DNA from: Acidimicrobiia bacterium UBA4744
Lineage (GTDB): Bacteria > Actinomycetota > Acidimicrobiia > Spongiisociales > UBA4744
DNA length: 64,000 bases
Assembly: GCA_002403855.1 (NCBI GenBank)
Contig: DHIO01000026.1
Location: forward strand, 165,305-229,304
Direction: 5' to 3'
Within the stretch, counting starts at the first letter, position 1. Each line of letters starts with the position of its first letter. The notes under the pieces were generated by a model that was given only the letters and a program-made list of their open reading frames with translations, ran no database searches and was not told the origin of the DNA. A program made the translations under genes and the position numbers. Shown here in pieces: positions 1-9,985 of this stretch.

Positions 1-2070
1 CGGGAAGGCTCGGTCGAGGTGTCGTGGTTTCACGATGCGGTCGCCGAAGCCCGCTGGCTGGCCGGCGAGATTCGACGTCTCCACGACGAAGAGGCCGTCG
101 CGTGGCGGGACATCGGAGTCCTGTTCCGGAAGAACCGGCAGATTCATCTCGTCCGGGAAGCGGTCCAAGATGAGGGGATCCCGGTCGAGGTGGCAGCGCT
201 GGGCGGCTTGTTGCAGGTACCCGAAGTGGCCGACCTCCACGCCTGGTTGCGCCTCATCGGAAGGCCCGACGACGCTCCCTCACTGGTGCGGATCCTGCTC
301 GGGGCCCGTTTCCGCCTCGGCATCGCCGACCTCGCTCCCCTGGGCGACTGGGTAAGAGGCCAGAAACGCGATCGAAGAACCGATGATGGGGCCGCTCCCG
401 GTTGGGCCATGCTGGAGGCAATTGACCAGCTCGAACAGATCGAGGGCCTTTCCGAAGAAGCACGTCACCGGCTGGCCGACTTCCGGAGTCTCTACCGCCG
501 CCTCCTGTCGGAAGGACAAGCGGTCACCCTCGTCGAACTCTGCCGCCGGATACTCGAGGACACAGGATCGTGGGCGGAAGTGGAAGCGCTCGGTGGGGCC
601 GCTCGCCTGACCGCGCGGCTGAACCTGTATCGATTCCTCGACCTCGCTGAGCAGTGGAGTCCCCTGGAGGGCCGTCCGTCGCTCAGCGCGTTTCTCGACT
701 ACCTCGACCTCCTCGACGAAGACGGCGCCTCTGAGGAACTCGACACCGCCCGACTCAGCAACGAGGACGCGGTCTCGATTCTGACGGTTCACCGCGCCAA
801 GGGACTCGAGTGGGATACCGTGTTCCTGCCGGCCGTCGTGTCCGGGACCTTTCCCAGCATTGCACACGGAGGCCTCGAGAATCCTTCTCGGTACCCGAAG
901 GTGCTTCCCTTCGAATTGCGGTTGGACGGTGAGGCGGAAGACTTCGGATCGAAGATGGCTTTGGAAGCCCGGCACCGTTCCCAGGAATGGCGCACCGCCT
1001 ACGTTGCGGTCACCAGAGCCAAGCACCGCCTCTACCTCACCGGCGCGTTCTGGTACTCCACCGGTCAGGCCAAGCGGCGCAGCCCTCTCTACGAGAAGGC
1101 GAGGAATGCACCCGGCGTCTCAATACGTCGGGAGGAAGCGGAGCAAGGTTCGCCTCCGGCCTTTCTTCGGGTCGAGGACCCGACCGGTGCTCCCGACCCG
1201 CACTTCCCCGGCGGATGGCATGAAGCGCTACGCGCCACGATGGACGACCCCGACTGGCCGAAACAGGCCGGACGGGACGGGTCGCGCGCCTTTGAGCATC
1301 AGCGCCGCCAGCTCGAGTTGGTGCTCGAAGGCTTGCCGAGCCCGCCGGAAACCCCCGACGACTCGACGCTGGCAACTTCGGTCACTGGGCTCGTTACCTA
1401 CTCGACTTGTCCTCGTAAGTACTTCTGGACTTCCGTTGATCGCCTGCCCCGTCGGCCTTCCGCCGCGGCTCGGCGAGGCGTCGAGGTTCATCGCCGCATC
1501 GAATTGCACAACCTCGGTGTTGTGCCCCTCGAAGGGGTCGAGCCCGACACCTACGATCTATCGCCGGACGAGGAGTCCGCCGCTGGAAGAGGGAAAGACC
1601 CTTTTGCGACCTACCGGACTTCGAGGTTCGCAGCTACGCCGGCTCGGTTCGTCGAAGTCCCGTTCGACTTGTGGATCGACGAAGCGAGGGTCCGCGGTCG
1701 AATAGACGCCATCTACGAGCCGCACCCGGCCGTTTGGGAGGTCGTCGACTTCAAATCGGGCCGTCCGTCCAGCGAGCCGGCAGCGCGAGTGCAACTCGAG
1801 GCATACGCGGTGGCGGTCGACGAGGTGCGGTTCGGCCCCATCCGACCCGATCGTCTGCGGGTCACATTCGCCTATCTGGGAGACGGACTGACCGAGATCA
1901 GCGAGGAGGTCGACACGGTCTGGATGGCCGCCGCCCGGAACCACCTGGCCGATCTCATCGGCTCTATTCGCCGGGAGGTGTGGGATCCTTCCCCCTCCAG
2001 GGCATGCACGTCGTGCGACTTCCTCCACTTCTGTCCCGCCGGACGGGAGTGGATTTCCGCCACTGGGTAG
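1..2070 (+). CDS. UvrD-family helicase with C-terminal RecB-like Fe-S nuclease (5' partial)
   Basis: The reading frame is open from the first base, so this is the C-terminal 689 residues of a longer protein. It shows superfamily 1 motifs V (LTVHRAKGLEWDTVF) and VI (YVAVTRAKHRLYL), then a PD-(D/E)XK nuclease domain with the active-site core EVVDFKSGR. One cysteine in YSTCPRKYFW and three in CTSCDFLHFC near the end form the AddB/AdnA-type 4Fe-4S cluster that staples the nuclease fold. This fits one subunit of an AdnAB/RecBCD-like double-strand-break resection motor. Walker A and the rest of the N-terminus lie outside the window, and the partner subunit would be expected just upstream. The exact subunit identity is inferred. 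Confidence 0.9.
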   Translation, partial: REGSVEVSWFHDAVAEARWLAGEIRRLHDEEAVAWRDIGVLFRKNRQIHLVREAVQDEGIPVEVAALGGLLQVPEVADLHAWLRLIGRPDDAPSLVRILLGARFRLGIADLAPLGDWVRGQKRDRRTDDGAAPGWAMLEAIDQLEQIEGLSEEARHRLADFRSLYRRLLSEGQAVTLVELCRRILEDTGSWAEVEALGGAARLTARLNLYRFLDLAEQWSPLEGRPSLSAFLDYLDLLDEDGASEELDTARLSNEDAVSILTVHRAKGLEWDTVFLPAVVSGTFPSIAHGGLENPSRYPKVLPFELRLDGEAEDFGSKMALEARHRSQEWRTAYVAVTRAKHRLYLTGAFWYSTGQAKRRSPLYEKARNAPGVSIRREEAEQGSPPAFLRVEDPTGAPDPHFPGGWHEALRATMDDPDWPKQAGRDGSRAFEHQRRQLELVLEGLPSPPETPDDSTLATSVTGLVTYSTCPRKYFWTSVDRLPRRPSAAARRGVEVHRRIELHNLGVVPLEGVEPDTYDLSPDEESAAGRGKDPFATYRTSRFAATPARFVEVPFDLWIDEARVRGRIDAIYEPHPAVWEVVDFKSGRPSSEPAARVQLEAYAVAVDEVRFGPIRPDRLRVTFAYLGDGLTEISEEVDTVWMAAARNHLADLIGSIRREVWDPSPSRACTSCDFLHFCPAGREWISATG

Positions 2071-2143
2071 CCATCCAACGCTCCGGCGTGGACGAATTGC
2101 ACTAGCTTGGAGGGAGGGCCCCAGCGATGGAGGTAGCGCGGCG

Positions 2144-2779
2144 ATGATCACGATCTGGAGCGACATCCATTGCCCGTGGGCCTACGTAGCCCTCCTCCGG
2201 CTCCACAGGATGCGGGACCATCTTGGAGCCGACCGGCTGATCTTCGACCTCCGGTCGTATCCGAGAGAGCTCGTCGACCTGGAGCTGAGCAGATTCGAAG
2301 CTGCTCAACACGAGGTCGTCGCACTTGCTCAATTGGAGCCGACCGCCTTCAGCGCTCTGCGCAGTGAAGCCTGGCCGACTTCCAATCTCCCTGCGTTCGA
2401 AGCCCAGAAATGGGGATTCTCGCTGGGTCAGGATATCGGCGAGTCGTTCGACCTCGCCCTCAGACGAGCAGTGTTTCTCCACGGCCACAATCTCAGTGTG
2501 AGGGCCGAACTGGTGGCGGTGGCCGAGACCGAGGGCCTCGGAGCCGAGCAACTGGCCGCCGCCCTCGACGACGGCCGCTTCCGCAAGACGGTGATGGCCG
2601 ACCTCGGCGACGCGTTGGCCCAGGGGATCGAGGGCTCACCCCAGGTCGCGCTTCCCGACGGAACCACGCACCACAACCCGGGCATCGCCTATCGCCGAGA
2701 ACGCGGCATACCGATCATCCTCGCCGATCATCCTTCGGTCTACGAGGAGTTGATTCAGGTCGCCACCATCGAGGAGTAG
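2144..2779 (+). CDS. DsbA/FrnE-family thioredoxin-fold protein, single-Cys active site
   Basis: This 211-residue protein has the DsbA-like (thioredoxin plus helical insertion) architecture of the FrnE and 2-hydroxychromene-2-carboxylate isomerase group. The N-terminal motif is SDIHCPWAYVA: the first active-site cysteine is present but the usual CPWC second cysteine is alanine, so a classical dithiol oxidoreductase reaction is unlikely. A glutathione- or mycothiol-linked isomerase/transferase role is more likely, by analogy to kappa-class GST relatives. There is no signal peptide, so it is cytoplasmic. A GGAGG lies 10 bases before the ATG. It follows the helicase gene by 73 bases on the same strand. 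The substrate is unknown. Confidence 0.75.
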   Translation: MITIWSDIHCPWAYVALLRLHRMRDHLGADRLIFDLRSYPRELVDLELSRFEAAQHEVVALAQLEPTAFSALRSEAWPTSNLPAFEAQKWGFSLGQDIGESFDLALRRAVFLHGHNLSVRAELVAVAETEGLGAEQLAAALDDGRFRKTVMADLGDALAQGIEGSPQVALPDGTTHHNPGIAYRRERGIPIILADHPSVYEELIQVATIEE

Positions 2780-2795
2780 CAATGACGCCGGACGC

Positions 2796-3251
2796 CTAGG
2801 CGATCTTCCCTTCGTCCGTGTCGATCACGATCGTCACCGGGCCGTCGTTTATCAAGGCAACCTGCATCAAGGCCCCGAACCTACCGGTACAGATGGCGAC
2901 TCCTTGGTCGCGGAGGCCGTCCGCCAGTTCTCCGAAGAGGGTTTCGGCGAACTGCGGAGCTGCGGCACCCACAAAGGAAGGCCTCCGTCCTTTCCTCACG
3001 TCGGCGAGCAACGTGAACTGACTGACAACGAGAACCTCACCCGCAATGTCGACTACCGACCTGTTCATCTTCCCCTGGTCATCTCGAAAGATCCGAAGGG
3101 TGGCCAGCTTGGCGGACAGTACCGCAACGTCGGCAACGGTATCGGCCGGAGCCACGCCGACCAGTACGACCAACCCGGGGCCGATCCGGCATACTTCCTC
3201 GCCCTCAACCGTGACCGAAGCCTCGGCGACCCGCTGCACAACCGCTCGCAT
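2796..3251 (-). CDS. dtd: D-aminoacyl-tRNA deacylase
   Basis: This 151-residue protein hydrolyses D-aminoacyl-tRNA (and mischarged glycyl-tRNA), protecting translation from D-amino acids in the cytoplasm. It begins MRAVVQRV as is typical of Dtd, and contains the signature [19 protein letters not shown], which carries the SQxT motif, and a C-terminal NDGPVT motif corresponding to the Gly-cisPro-type active-site loop. Length is normal for the family. The frame stays open for 86 codons upstream, but the ATG at 3251 gives the canonical N-terminus. It is divergent from the sensor kinase, with about 54 bases between starts, and convergent with the DsbA-like gene. Confidence 0.95.
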   Translation of the reverse strand: MRAVVQRVAEASVTVEGEEVCRIGPGLVVLVGVAPADTVADVAVLSAKLATLRIFRDDQGKMNRSVVDIAGEVLVVSQFTLLADVRKGRRPSFVGAAAPQFAETLFGELADGLRDQGVAICTGRFGALMQVALINDGPVTIVIDTDEGKIA

Positions 3252-3305
3252 GGCGCCGAAATGTAGCTGTTGGTCAAGGGCCCCGCGTTCGGCGCCGATG
3301 CTTTC

Positions 3306-4991
3306 ATGACCATGCAAACCAGATTCTGGCGTCTCTCGGCACCCGCCGGCGATCACGCGGCGCGGGACACCGAGATGGTGAAAGTGGCAATGTTGATTGC
3401 TGCGGCGGTAGCCGCCGTCTACACCACGGTCGGCGTGCTCGGCGACGACCGGCCTCTGCTGGTGAGAGCGGTCCTCCCGGCTGTGATCGCCATCATCGGC
3501 TTCCATCAACTGCGAAGGCGACGGCCGCGGCCGGCGCGGCTCTTGATCCTCGGCGCGGTACTGGTCGTCATTCAGGTAGCTGCCGTTGACGCCCCCGGCG
3601 TCGAGGAGGCTTCGTTGCTGGGGCTGGTCACGATCGGCGCCGCTCTTTCGGTTGTGACCCGCTGGTCACGAAGTGCCTTCTTGATCTCGTTTTCGATGCT
3701 GATCATCGCCGCCCAGGCGTGGTGGGCCAGCGGCGACGAGACCCTGGGCCTTGCGGTGGCGAAGGGTGTAACCCACGCAGTCGCCTTCCTCTTCATCTCC
3801 TGGTTGATCACGTGGGCACGTCAAAACCAGGAAACCGAAGAGGCTCGCTACGAGCTTCTCTTCGCCAGAGCGCCGGTGTCGATCTGGGAGGAGGACTACC
3901 GGGCCATCGGCGAGTGGCTCGACGGTCTTCGCCATCGCGGCGTTGAGGACCTTCGCAGCTACCTGGCCGACCATCCCGACGAGACGATCAATGCCGCCAC
4001 CAAGATCGTCGTCAAGGACGTGAATGAGGCCACTCTCGATCTCATGGAGGTTGCGGAGAAGGAGCAGCTGCTCGGTTCCCTGGCTGCAGCCACGATCAAC
4101 GAGCCCTCCTTGGCTTCGTTTGAAGAGCAGTTCGTGGCCATCTGGGAGGATCGCGACCATCTCGACACCCCCCTCAGCGGAAAGACCGCTCAGGGAAACG
4201 ACATCGACGGCGTATTGCGTTGGGCGGTTGCCCGGGAAAAGGGTCGGCTCGATCTTGGGCACGTGGTGATCGCCATGGTTGATATCACTGACCTGCGCCG
4301 TGCCGAACACCGGCTGCAGGAACTCGTCACTTCCAAGGATCAGTTCATCGCTTCGGTTAGCCACGAGCTCCGGACCCCGCTGACCGCCGTGGTCGGTTTG
4401 ACCCACGAGTTGCGGCATCATCACGCCAGCTTCTCCCCGTCCGAGAAGCAAGAGTTCATGGAACTGATCGCCGACCAGGCGGCCGATGTTGCCAACATCG
4501 TCGAAGACCTTCTCGTGGCGGCGCGCGCCGACATCGGCACCGTTACGGTCTCACCGGTGGAAATCGACGTCGCAGAGACGGTCCGTTCGGTAGCCGAGTT
4601 CCTCGGCAAGGGGTATCACCCCGAGTTCGTGCTACCGCCGGATCGTTCGCTCCGAGTTGTGGCCGACGAGGTGCGCGTGCGGCAGATTCTCCGCAACCTG
4701 TTGAGCAATGCCCAGCGGTATGGCGGGGACGATGTCGTCGTCCGTGCCGGGCAGGACGTCGGTCGGGTCTGGATCGAAGTAGCCGACAATGGTGCCGGTG
4801 TCCCAGAAGAAGAGCGGGAACGAATCTTCGAGCCTTACGCGACCGCCCATCGGGTGAGCGGGGTAACTGCCGCCGTCGGGTTGGGTCTGACTGTTTCGCG
4901 TCAACTGGCTCGCTTGATGTCGGGCGAACTCTCGTATCGTTACGAGAGCGGGGAGAGCTCGTTTCGCCTCAGTCTGCCGTCGGCCGGATGA
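3306..4991 (+). CDS. membrane sensor histidine kinase with SIWEEDY-type PAS domain
   Basis: This 561-residue kinase has about six hydrophobic segments in the first 170 residues, then a PAS-like domain opening with [12 protein letters not shown] and running through [21 protein letters not shown] HisKA domain follows (phospho-acceptor His in [10 protein letters not shown]), then HATPase with N-box [14 protein letters not shown]1 [12 protein letters not shown] and G2 [11 protein letters not shown]. The PAS-like domain is closely paralogous to that in the 1311-residue kinase at 37339-41274. No response regulator is adjacent, so the partner is unknown. The start is ambiguous among TTG 3270, ATG 3306 and ATG 3312; I chose 3306. 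The 3' end overlaps the hydrogenase protease gene by 23 bases on the opposite strand. Confidence 0.85.
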   Translation: MTMQTRFWRLSAPAGDHAARDTEMVKVAMLIAAAVAAVYTTVGVLGDDRPLLVRAVLPAVIAIIGFHQLRRRRPRPARLLILGAVLVVIQVAAVDAPGVEEASLLGLVTIGAALSVVTRWSRSAFLISFSMLIIAAQAWWASGDETLGLAVAKGVTHAVAFLFISWLITWARQNQETEEARYELLFARAPVSIWEEDYRAIGEWLDGLRHRGVEDLRSYLADHPDETINAATKIVVKDVNEATLDLMEVAEKEQLLGSLAAATINEPSLASFEEQFVAIWEDRDHLDTPLSGKTAQGNDIDGVLRWAVAREKGRLDLGHVVIAMVDITDLRRAEHRLQELVTSKDQFIASVSHELRTPLTAVVGLTHELRHHHASFSPSEKQEFMELIADQAADVANIVEDLLVAARADIGTVTVSPVEIDVAETVRSVAEFLGKGYHPEFVLPPDRSLRVVADEVRVRQILRNLLSNAQRYGGDDVVVRAGQDVGRVWIEVADNGAGVPEEERERIFEPYATAHRVSGVTAAVGLGLTVSRQLARLMSGELSYRYESGESSFRLSLPSAG

Positions 4992-5412
4992 TCTCCTTCA
5001 CGCGCCTCACAACCTGGTCAACGGCTGCCTCTACCTCGGGCGACAGCCCTGCGCCGAACGAGTAGTCGGCACCTTCGATCCCCAACAACCGGATTCTCGG
5101 GGGCAGCTTCCCGAGGGCTCGAGCGAGTTCAGCCGCCTCTGCCGGTCCGAGCGCGTGCGTGGAGTGACACAAGCCGGCCGGGAGTTCTGACTCCCCGATG
5201 TCGACCTCGACAACCGTGCCGGGCCGTTCGCCGGACGAGATTGCATCGACCAGCACGACCTCTTGGCGCCCCTCCCACAATGCGATCAGCGAGGCCGGTT
5301 CTCCGTCGTGTTCCACAGCCAAGTCGGAGCACCCAAGCGCTTCTACCACCCGCAAACCCACGGCGTCGTCACCTCGGGCCGAGTTGCCGATACCGATGAC
5401 CAAAGGGTCCAT
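4969..5412 (-). CDS. [NiFe] hydrogenase maturation endopeptidase
   Basis: This 147-residue HyaD/HycI-family protease removes the C-terminal peptide of the hydrogenase large subunit after nickel insertion. It opens with IGIGNSARGDDAVGLRV, which holds the GxGN loop and the nickel-sensing acidic residue (here D), and has the second conserved Asp in VVLVDAIS and the conserved His in CHSTHALGP. It is the last gene of the hydrogenase operon and starts by TGATG overlap with the hydA stop, so protease and substrate are translationally coupled. Its end overlaps the convergent kinase gene. The hyp accessory genes are not in this window. Confidence 0.93.
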   Translation of the reverse strand: MDPLVIGIGNSARGDDAVGLRVVEALGCSDLAVEHDGEPASLIALWEGRQEVVLVDAISSGERPGTVVEVDIGESELPAGLCHSTHALGPAEAAELARALGKLPPRIRLLGIEGADYSFGAGLSPEVEAAVDQVVRRVKEIIRPTAD

Positions 5413-6701
5413 CAGCCCCGCTCAACGGTGAGGTTCAGAAAATGGGTGGCGCAGGAAATGCAGGGGTCGTAGTTGCGGATGGCCTGCTCCAGTTGCCATT
5501 GCAGCTCGTCATCGGCCAGGTGCGCGTACTGCGGTACATAGTTCCACAAGTCTTCCTCGATGCGAAGCTGATTCTGTGACGTCGGTGGAACGATCTGACA
5601 ATCGAGAATGACCCCATCCGCATCGAACTCATACCGGTGGTAGCAGATCCCGCGCGGTGCTTCGCTGGCACCGTGGCCCTCTCCGGCTTGCGGCGTGGCG
5701 TCGACGAAGGGCGACTCGGGAGCCACGTAGCGGTCGATGATACGGAGAGCTTCCTCACACGCCTGAACCATCTCCACCGCCCGGATAATGATGCTCTTGA
5801 ACGGATTGCTGCAGGTCGGCCCGAGACCGGCCGCCCGGGCCGTCCGTTGGGCGATGGGGTACAGCTTCTCGAAGCCGAGGCTGTAACGGGCATTCGGTCC
5901 CGTCATGAACGCGCCGCGTTCCTTGACCACCGCGTGGAGGGCATTGGACCATTCCACGTGGCGTTCCTCGAAAACGTCGCCCCACTCTTGGACCGCAATG
6001 TCGAGTCCCCGGTTGGATATGATCCGGCCGTCGACGACCGCGTATTCGTCCGGATGGGACAGCGCAACGAACTCGTAGTTCTGTTCGAAGTCGGCAAAAT
6101 CAAACCTTGCGACCCATGCTGTCGTGGCCACCGCAGCCTCCCGGGCCCACTGCAGGTCGTCGACCAGTGCGTCCAACTCAGCGCGGGTCGGCGCCCGGAA
6201 GAAACCCCCCGTTCGCGGGTTGATCGGGTGGATCTCACGCCCGCCAATCAGCGCCAGAAGATCATTGCCGATCTTCTTGAGCCGCAGCCCCTGCTCCACA
6301 ATCTCCGGGAAGTCGGGAGCCATGTGAATGGCCGACTCATAGCCGAGGAAATCGGGTGCATGCAGCATGTACACGTGCAGCGCGTGGCTCTCGATCCACT
6401 CACCGCAGTAGATGAGTTTGCGGAGCTCACGAATGGGTTCGGAAACCGTCATCCCAAAGGCGTCTTCAATGGCATTGACCGCACTGGTCTGGTACGCCAC
6501 CGGACAGATGCCGCAGATTCGCGACGTGATGTCCGGCGCATCACGATACGACCGGCCCCGCAGGAAAGCTTCGAAGAAGCGAGGCGGCTCGAAGATCTTG
6601 AAGTGGAGATCGACGACCTTGTCCTCCTCCATCTTGACGTACATGGCACCTTCGCCTTCGACCCGGGCGAGGTAGTCGACCTCGATTGTCTTCTCAGTCA
6701 C
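5412..6701 (-). CDS. hydA: group 3b [NiFe] hydrogenase large (alpha) subunit
   Basis: This 429-residue catalytic subunit carries the NiFe site. The N-terminal CxxC is in [19 protein letters not shown] and the C-terminal pair is in [12 protein letters not shown]. All four cysteine ligands are present, so this is not a [NiFeSe] enzyme. About nine residues follow the DPCxxCxxH histidine; this is the tail expected to be cleaved by the adjacent protease. With HydB, HydG and HydD it forms the cytoplasmic heterotetrameric NAD(P)-linked (sulf)hydrogenase, which oxidises H2 or evolves it, depending on redox state. It overlaps hydD by 8 bases and the protease gene by one. Confidence 0.96.
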   Translation of the reverse strand: MTEKTIEVDYLARVEGEGAMYVKMEEDKVVDLHFKIFEPPRFFEAFLRGRSYRDAPDITSRICGICPVAYQTSAVNAIEDAFGMTVSEPIRELRKLIYCGEWIESHALHVYMLHAPDFLGYESAIHMAPDFPEIVEQGLRLKKIGNDLLALIGGREIHPINPRTGGFFRAPTRAELDALVDDLQWAREAAVATTAWVARFDFADFEQNYEFVALSHPDEYAVVDGRIISNRGLDIAVQEWGDVFEERHVEWSNALHAVVKERGAFMTGPNARYSLGFEKLYPIAQRTARAAGLGPTCSNPFKSIIIRAVEMVQACEEALRIIDRYVAPESPFVDATPQAGEGHGASEAPRGICYHRYEFDADGVILDCQIVPPTSQNQLRIEEDLWNYVPQYAHLADDELQWQLEQAIRNYDPCISCATHFLNLTVERG

Positions 6702-7488
6702 GGGATTCCCTCAACTCATAGTCGTCGCTTGCGGTACGGAAGGCCTCGGCGTAGGCGTTGAAGCCCCGAAACGCGTCCACCAGATCCGGCACCGGTACAT
6801 CCAACTGCCTCTCCCACCAGTGGCCGAGTGCCGCCGTGTTGGGGGACTCCATCGGACCGAAACATCCGTAGCAGCCGCGGTTGTATGCGGGGCAGATCGC
6901 CCCGCATCCCGCCTGCGTTACCGGGCCGAGACAAGGAGTGCCGTGCGAAACCATCACGCACGGCGTCCCGCGCCCCTTGCACTCCACGCAGACGCTGTAG
7001 GTCGGGATGTTAGGACGTCGTCCCTGCAGGAAGGCGGCTACCAACTCGAGCAGCTGCGTCTTGGATATCGGGCAACCTCTCAGTTCGAAGTCCACTTCGA
7101 CGTGAACCGAGATCGGCGTGGATCGATCGAGTGTCGAGATGTACTCCGGCGTGGCGTACACGACCCGAGTGAAGTCGTCGACATCCTTCCAGTTCCGCAA
7201 CGCTTGAATGCCGCCGGCGGTCGCACACGCCCCGATCGATATGAGGAACTTCGACTGTCGGCGGACCTCTATGACCCGTTCTGCGTCGTGCGGGGTAGTG
7301 ATAGAGCCTTCGACGAGCGCAAGGTCATAGGGTCCTTCCTCCACCGCTCGGGAAGCCTCGGGAAAGTTGGCGATGTCAACGGCTCCTGCCACCGCCAACA
7401 ACTCGTCCTCGCAGTCGAGCAAGCTCAGCTGGCACCCGTCGCAGGAGGCGAACTTGAAGACTCCGAGTTTCGGTTTCGCGGTGGGCAT
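6694..7488 (-). CDS. hydD: group 3b [NiFe] hydrogenase small (delta) subunit
   Basis: This 264-residue electron-transfer subunit carries three Fe-S clusters. The proximal-cluster motif is [19 protein letters not shown]. Further cysteines are in [37 protein letters not shown] and RGCYGCFG. There is no Tat signal, consistent with a soluble cytoplasmic group 3 enzyme. I chose the ATG at 7488 ([13 protein letters not shown]); an in-frame GTG at 7503 is an alternative. The ORF extends to 7545, but that would overlap hydG. It starts 16 bases after the hydG stop and overlaps hydA, inside a six-gene operon. Confidence 0.95.
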   Translation of the reverse strand: MPTAKPKLGVFKFASCDGCQLSLLDCEDELLAVAGAVDIANFPEASRAVEEGPYDLALVEGSITTPHDAERVIEVRRQSKFLISIGACATAGGIQALRNWKDVDDFTRVVYATPEYISTLDRSTPISVHVEVDFELRGCPISKTQLLELVAAFLQGRRPNIPTYSVCVECKGRGTPCVMVSHGTPCLGPVTQAGCGAICPAYNRGCYGCFGPMESPNTAALGHWWERQLDVPVPDLVDAFRGFNAYAEAFRTASDDYELRESRD

Positions 7489-7504
7489 CGTGTGGGACGC
7501 CACG

Positions 7505-8365
7505 TCACACCTCCCGAACGTCGAGTCGGGAATGAAGGGCTTCATAGGTGAACACCGGGCCGTCCTTGCAGATGAAGTCCTTCCCGAATTGACAGTGACC
7601 GCACAACCCGATGCCGCACTTCATGTTGCGCTCCATCGAGAGGTGGATCCGGCCGGCCCGTACCCCGCTTTTGGCGAGCTCCTCCGCGGCGAACTGCATC
7701 ATGATTTCCGGACCGCAGATGAATGCAACTGCGTTGTGGGGGTCGAACGGGGCCCGCGGGATCAGCTTGGTCACCACGCCGACGGAGCCACGCCATTTCC
7801 GGTCGGCGGTATCGACCGTCACACGGACGGCCATGTCGAAACGGCCGCGCCACTCCGTTACCTCGTCTTCGAACAACAGATCGTGGGGAGACCGAACACC
7901 GTACAGGAGCGAAACGCGCTCATATTCCTCGCGATGGTTGAGCACGTGGTAGAGGGCCGGGCGAAGCGGTGCCAGACCAATGCCACCCGCCACGAAGACG
8001 ACATCCCGGCTGGATGCCAGCCCTACCGGCCAGGGGACGCCGAAGGGTCCCCGTACCCCCACGAGGTCACCTTTTGCCAGGTCTCGCATCGCCGAGGTCA
8101 CCGGTCCGACGCCACGGATGGTGTGCAGGAGTCGGCCGGACGTTGCCGGATCACCACTGATCGAAATCGGCACTTCGCCGAGACCGAAGACGTAGAGCAT
8201 GTTGAACTGCCCGGGTCGGAAAGAGAACCCGGCGGGACCTGGATCGAGTTCCACCGTGAACGTGTCGTCGGTGTCGTCCCAGACGTCGAGCACCGGCATG
8301 AACCTGGGGACCATCGGGTCTCGGCTGGAGGCGATGGAGGGGTCAGTCGCCAGTGCCATACACAT
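7505..8365 (-). CDS. hydG: hydrogenase FAD/NAD(P)-binding (gamma) subunit
   Basis: This 286-residue ferredoxin-NADP reductase-type diaphorase exchanges electrons between NAD(P)H and the Fe-S chain. It has an FAD-binding beta-barrel with [12 protein letters not shown] and PISISGD, an NAD-binding Rossmann part with [16 protein letters not shown], and a C-terminal 2Fe-2S motif [20 protein letters not shown]. This is the layout of sulfhydrogenase gamma and dihydroorotate dehydrogenase PyrK-like subunits. The ATG at 8365 overlaps the preceding cNMP-binding gene by 23 bases; a second in-frame ATG at 8359 is possible. Fourth product-linked step of the group 3b operon. Confidence 0.94.
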   Translation of the reverse strand: MCMALATDPSIASSRDPMVPRFMPVLDVWDDTDDTFTVELDPGPAGFSFRPGQFNMLYVFGLGEVPISISGDPATSGRLLHTIRGVGPVTSAMRDLAKGDLVGVRGPFGVPWPVGLASSRDVVFVAGGIGLAPLRPALYHVLNHREEYERVSLLYGVRSPHDLLFEDEVTEWRGRFDMAVRVTVDTADRKWRGSVGVVTKLIPRAPFDPHNAVAFICGPEIMMQFAAEELAKSGVRAGRIHLSMERNMKCGIGLCGHCQFGKDFICKDGPVFTYEALHSRLDVREV

Positions 8366-8804
8366 CGAGTAGTTGGAGCCGGGTCCGGTTGAGCGCCTCG
8401 ACGATCACCTCGCCGAACCGTCGGAGTACTTCATAGCCGAATTCGTGGTCTTCCTCCATGCGTTTCCGCACGCTCTCACCATCGAGGCAGAGACAGTCGA
8501 CGGTGTTCAGCGCCCGGCCGTCGTACATCCACCGATGGGGCGGGTACAGCCACGACCATCCGACGACCTCACCCGCATTCACGGTCTGGATGATGCGAGC
8601 ACCTTGCGCCCCGACGTGCAATTCGATGGCCATGTCGCCCTTGTGCAGCACGAGAAAACAGTCGGCGCTGCTGCCCTGCCGGAACAAGAAGTGATTGGAT
8701 TCGATGCGAAGCGGTCGTGCCACCGAAACGAGGAACTCGAGGTGCTGATCCGAGATTCCTTTGAAGAACGGGTGCTCCTTGAGCACCTCCTCAGGCGAGA
8801 GCAT
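8343..8804 (-). CDS. cyclic-nucleotide-binding domain protein of the hydrogenase operon
   Basis: This 153-residue protein is a single CRP-type cNMP-binding beta-roll with no DNA-binding helix-turn-helix. It contains [20 protein letters not shown] and, in the phosphate-binding cassette region, [22 protein letters not shown]; the usual GExx..R(S/T)A cassette is modified. Stand-alone cNMP domains are often found between the beta and gamma genes of group 3b hydrogenases, where a regulatory or assembly role is assumed but not shown. The ATG at 8804 ([14 protein letters not shown]) overlaps hydB by 14 bases; the frame also permits 8819. A class III cyclase lies at 60678 in the same window. Confidence 0.88.
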   Translation of the reverse strand: MLSPEEVLKEHPFFKGISDQHLEFLVSVARPLRIESNHFLFRQGSSADCFLVLHKGDMAIELHVGAQGARIIQTVNAGEVVGWSWLYPPHRWMYDGRALNTVDCLCLDGESVRKRMEEDHEFGYEVLRRFGEVIVEALNRTRLQLLDVYGTGD

Positions 8805-9921
8805 GCTTCTTCTCCTCACTCGCGCGAATAGCTGCCGCGATCTTGGTTATGTCGATTCCCACCGGACACCAGGTGATACACCTTCCACATCCGACGCAGC
8901 CCGAGGTACCGAATTGGTCGATCCAGGAAGCCAGCTTGTGGGTCATCCACTGGCGATAGCGAGCTGCGGCGCTGGGCCGCAACGAACCGCCGTGGATGTA
9001 GGAGAACTCCGTTGTGAAGCAGGAGTCCCAGCGACGAACTCGCTCTGCCGTCGCCCCGTCCAGCGATTGCGTGTCCTCGACGGTGGCGCAGAAGCAGGTC
9101 GGACAGACCATGGTGCAGTTGGTGCACGTCAGACACTGCTCGCCGACTCGTTCCCAGCGGGGGTGTTCCGGATTCCCCACGAGCAGCTCCTTGATGCCGC
9201 CGGTGTCGAGCGAACGACCCATGGCGCCTTCGGCCTGCTCGAGGAGCCGTTCGGCATCCGCCACCTCGCCGGATTCGGCTGCCCGGTGCGGTAGGTCCGC
9301 CAAAACTTCCTCTCCGAGAGGCGATCCCGCTTCGATCAGGAATCGGTGACCGGCATCCCCCAGCAGTTCTGTGACGGAGAGATCAAAACCTTCCAAGGCC
9401 TTTGGTCCCGTTCCCATCGAGGTGCAGAAGCAAGTACCACCGGTTTCCACGCAGTTCACCGCAACGACAAAGACCTGTTGCCGTCGCCGCAAGTACTCCG
9501 TGTCGAAGAAAGGCCCCTCTCCGAATACACGATCCTGGATGCTCATGGCGGCCAGCTCGCACGGACGCATTCCGATGAAGGCATACTGCGGGACGGGGTC
9601 GCCGGCATCGACGAGTTTGACACCCTCGGATGTCTTCTCCAGGGTGAAGAGGGTGTGGCGCGGGGGGAACAAATATTTCTTGAACGAATGGGGACCGATC
9701 ACATAACCGAAGAGGGCCTCGTCTTTCCGACGGACCAGACGGTAGGTGCCGGCCTCCTGAATATCGGTCCACCCTACCGGAAGATCCGCAACGGTCTCGA
9801 TGTGGTCGTAGACGATCGTCGAATCCCTGACGGTAGGGCCAACAGATTCATAACCCCGGGCGCGCAGAGCCTCGAAGAGTTCCTCGAAGTTCTCGCGCTC
9901 GACAACGGCGGTGGTGCTCAC
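8791..9921 (-). CDS. hydB: group 3b hydrogenase 4Fe-4S (beta) subunit
   Basis: This 376-residue subunit has an N-terminal Fer4_22-type domain shared with anaerobic sulfite reductase subunit A, with cysteines in FIGMRPCEL and CVETGGTCFC, then two ferredoxin-like 4Fe-4S motifs, CLTCTNCTMVCPTCFC and CVGCGRCITWCPVGID. It wires the diaphorase to the NiFe dimer. It is the first gene of the hydrogenase operon and starts at a GTG with GAGG seven bases upstream. The 139-base divergent region shared with plsB holds a candidate -10 and a DosR-like box (annotated separately), so hypoxia control is a reasonable inference. Confidence 0.94.
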   Translation of the reverse strand: MSTTAVVERENFEELFEALRARGYESVGPTVRDSTIVYDHIETVADLPVGWTDIQEAGTYRLVRRKDEALFGYVIGPHSFKKYLFPPRHTLFTLEKTSEGVKLVDAGDPVPQYAFIGMRPCELAAMSIQDRVFGEGPFFDTEYLRRRQQVFVVAVNCVETGGTCFCTSMGTGPKALEGFDLSVTELLGDAGHRFLIEAGSPLGEEVLADLPHRAAESGEVADAERLLEQAEGAMGRSLDTGGIKELLVGNPEHPRWERVGEQCLTCTNCTMVCPTCFCATVEDTQSLDGATAERVRRWDSCFTTEFSYIHGGSLRPSAAARYRQWMTHKLASWIDQFGTSGCVGCGRCITWCPVGIDITKIAAAIRASEEKKHALA

Positions 9922-9957
9922 TAGCTCGCCTCGCAGGGGAACCTCCCTCTGGAAAGT

Positions 9958-9963
9958 AAGTTA
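9958..9963 (-). promoter_or_regulatory. candidate -10 element of the hydrogenase operon
   Basis: On the minus strand the hexamer reads TAACTT (TANNNT type), about 36 bases upstream of the hydB GTG. With a usual spacing the transcript would begin near 9951. No TTGACA-like -35 is visible; a palindromic activator-like box sits where it should be. Prediction only. Confidence 0.4.
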
Positions 9964-9985
9964 TCGGACCCCCCCGGCAACCCTT

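Noticed and set aside
1588..1603. AGGGAAAGACCCTT as a third DosR-like box
   Set aside because: Spacer is shorter than in the two other sites and it lies inside a coding region far from any start.
5412..5460. Selenocysteine in the hydrogenase large subunit
   Set aside because: The DPCISC motif has cysteines at both positions and the stop lies after the cleavable tail, so it is an ordinary [NiFe] enzyme.
5637..6761. 374-codon ORF on the plus strand opposite hydA
   Set aside because: Lies entirely antisense to a well-supported hydrogenase gene; no domain or ribosome site, and its residues reflect the complement of hydA codons.
7367..8392. 341-codon ORF on the plus strand opposite hydG
   Set aside because: Antisense shadow caused by high GC; overlaps two conserved genes and has no motif.
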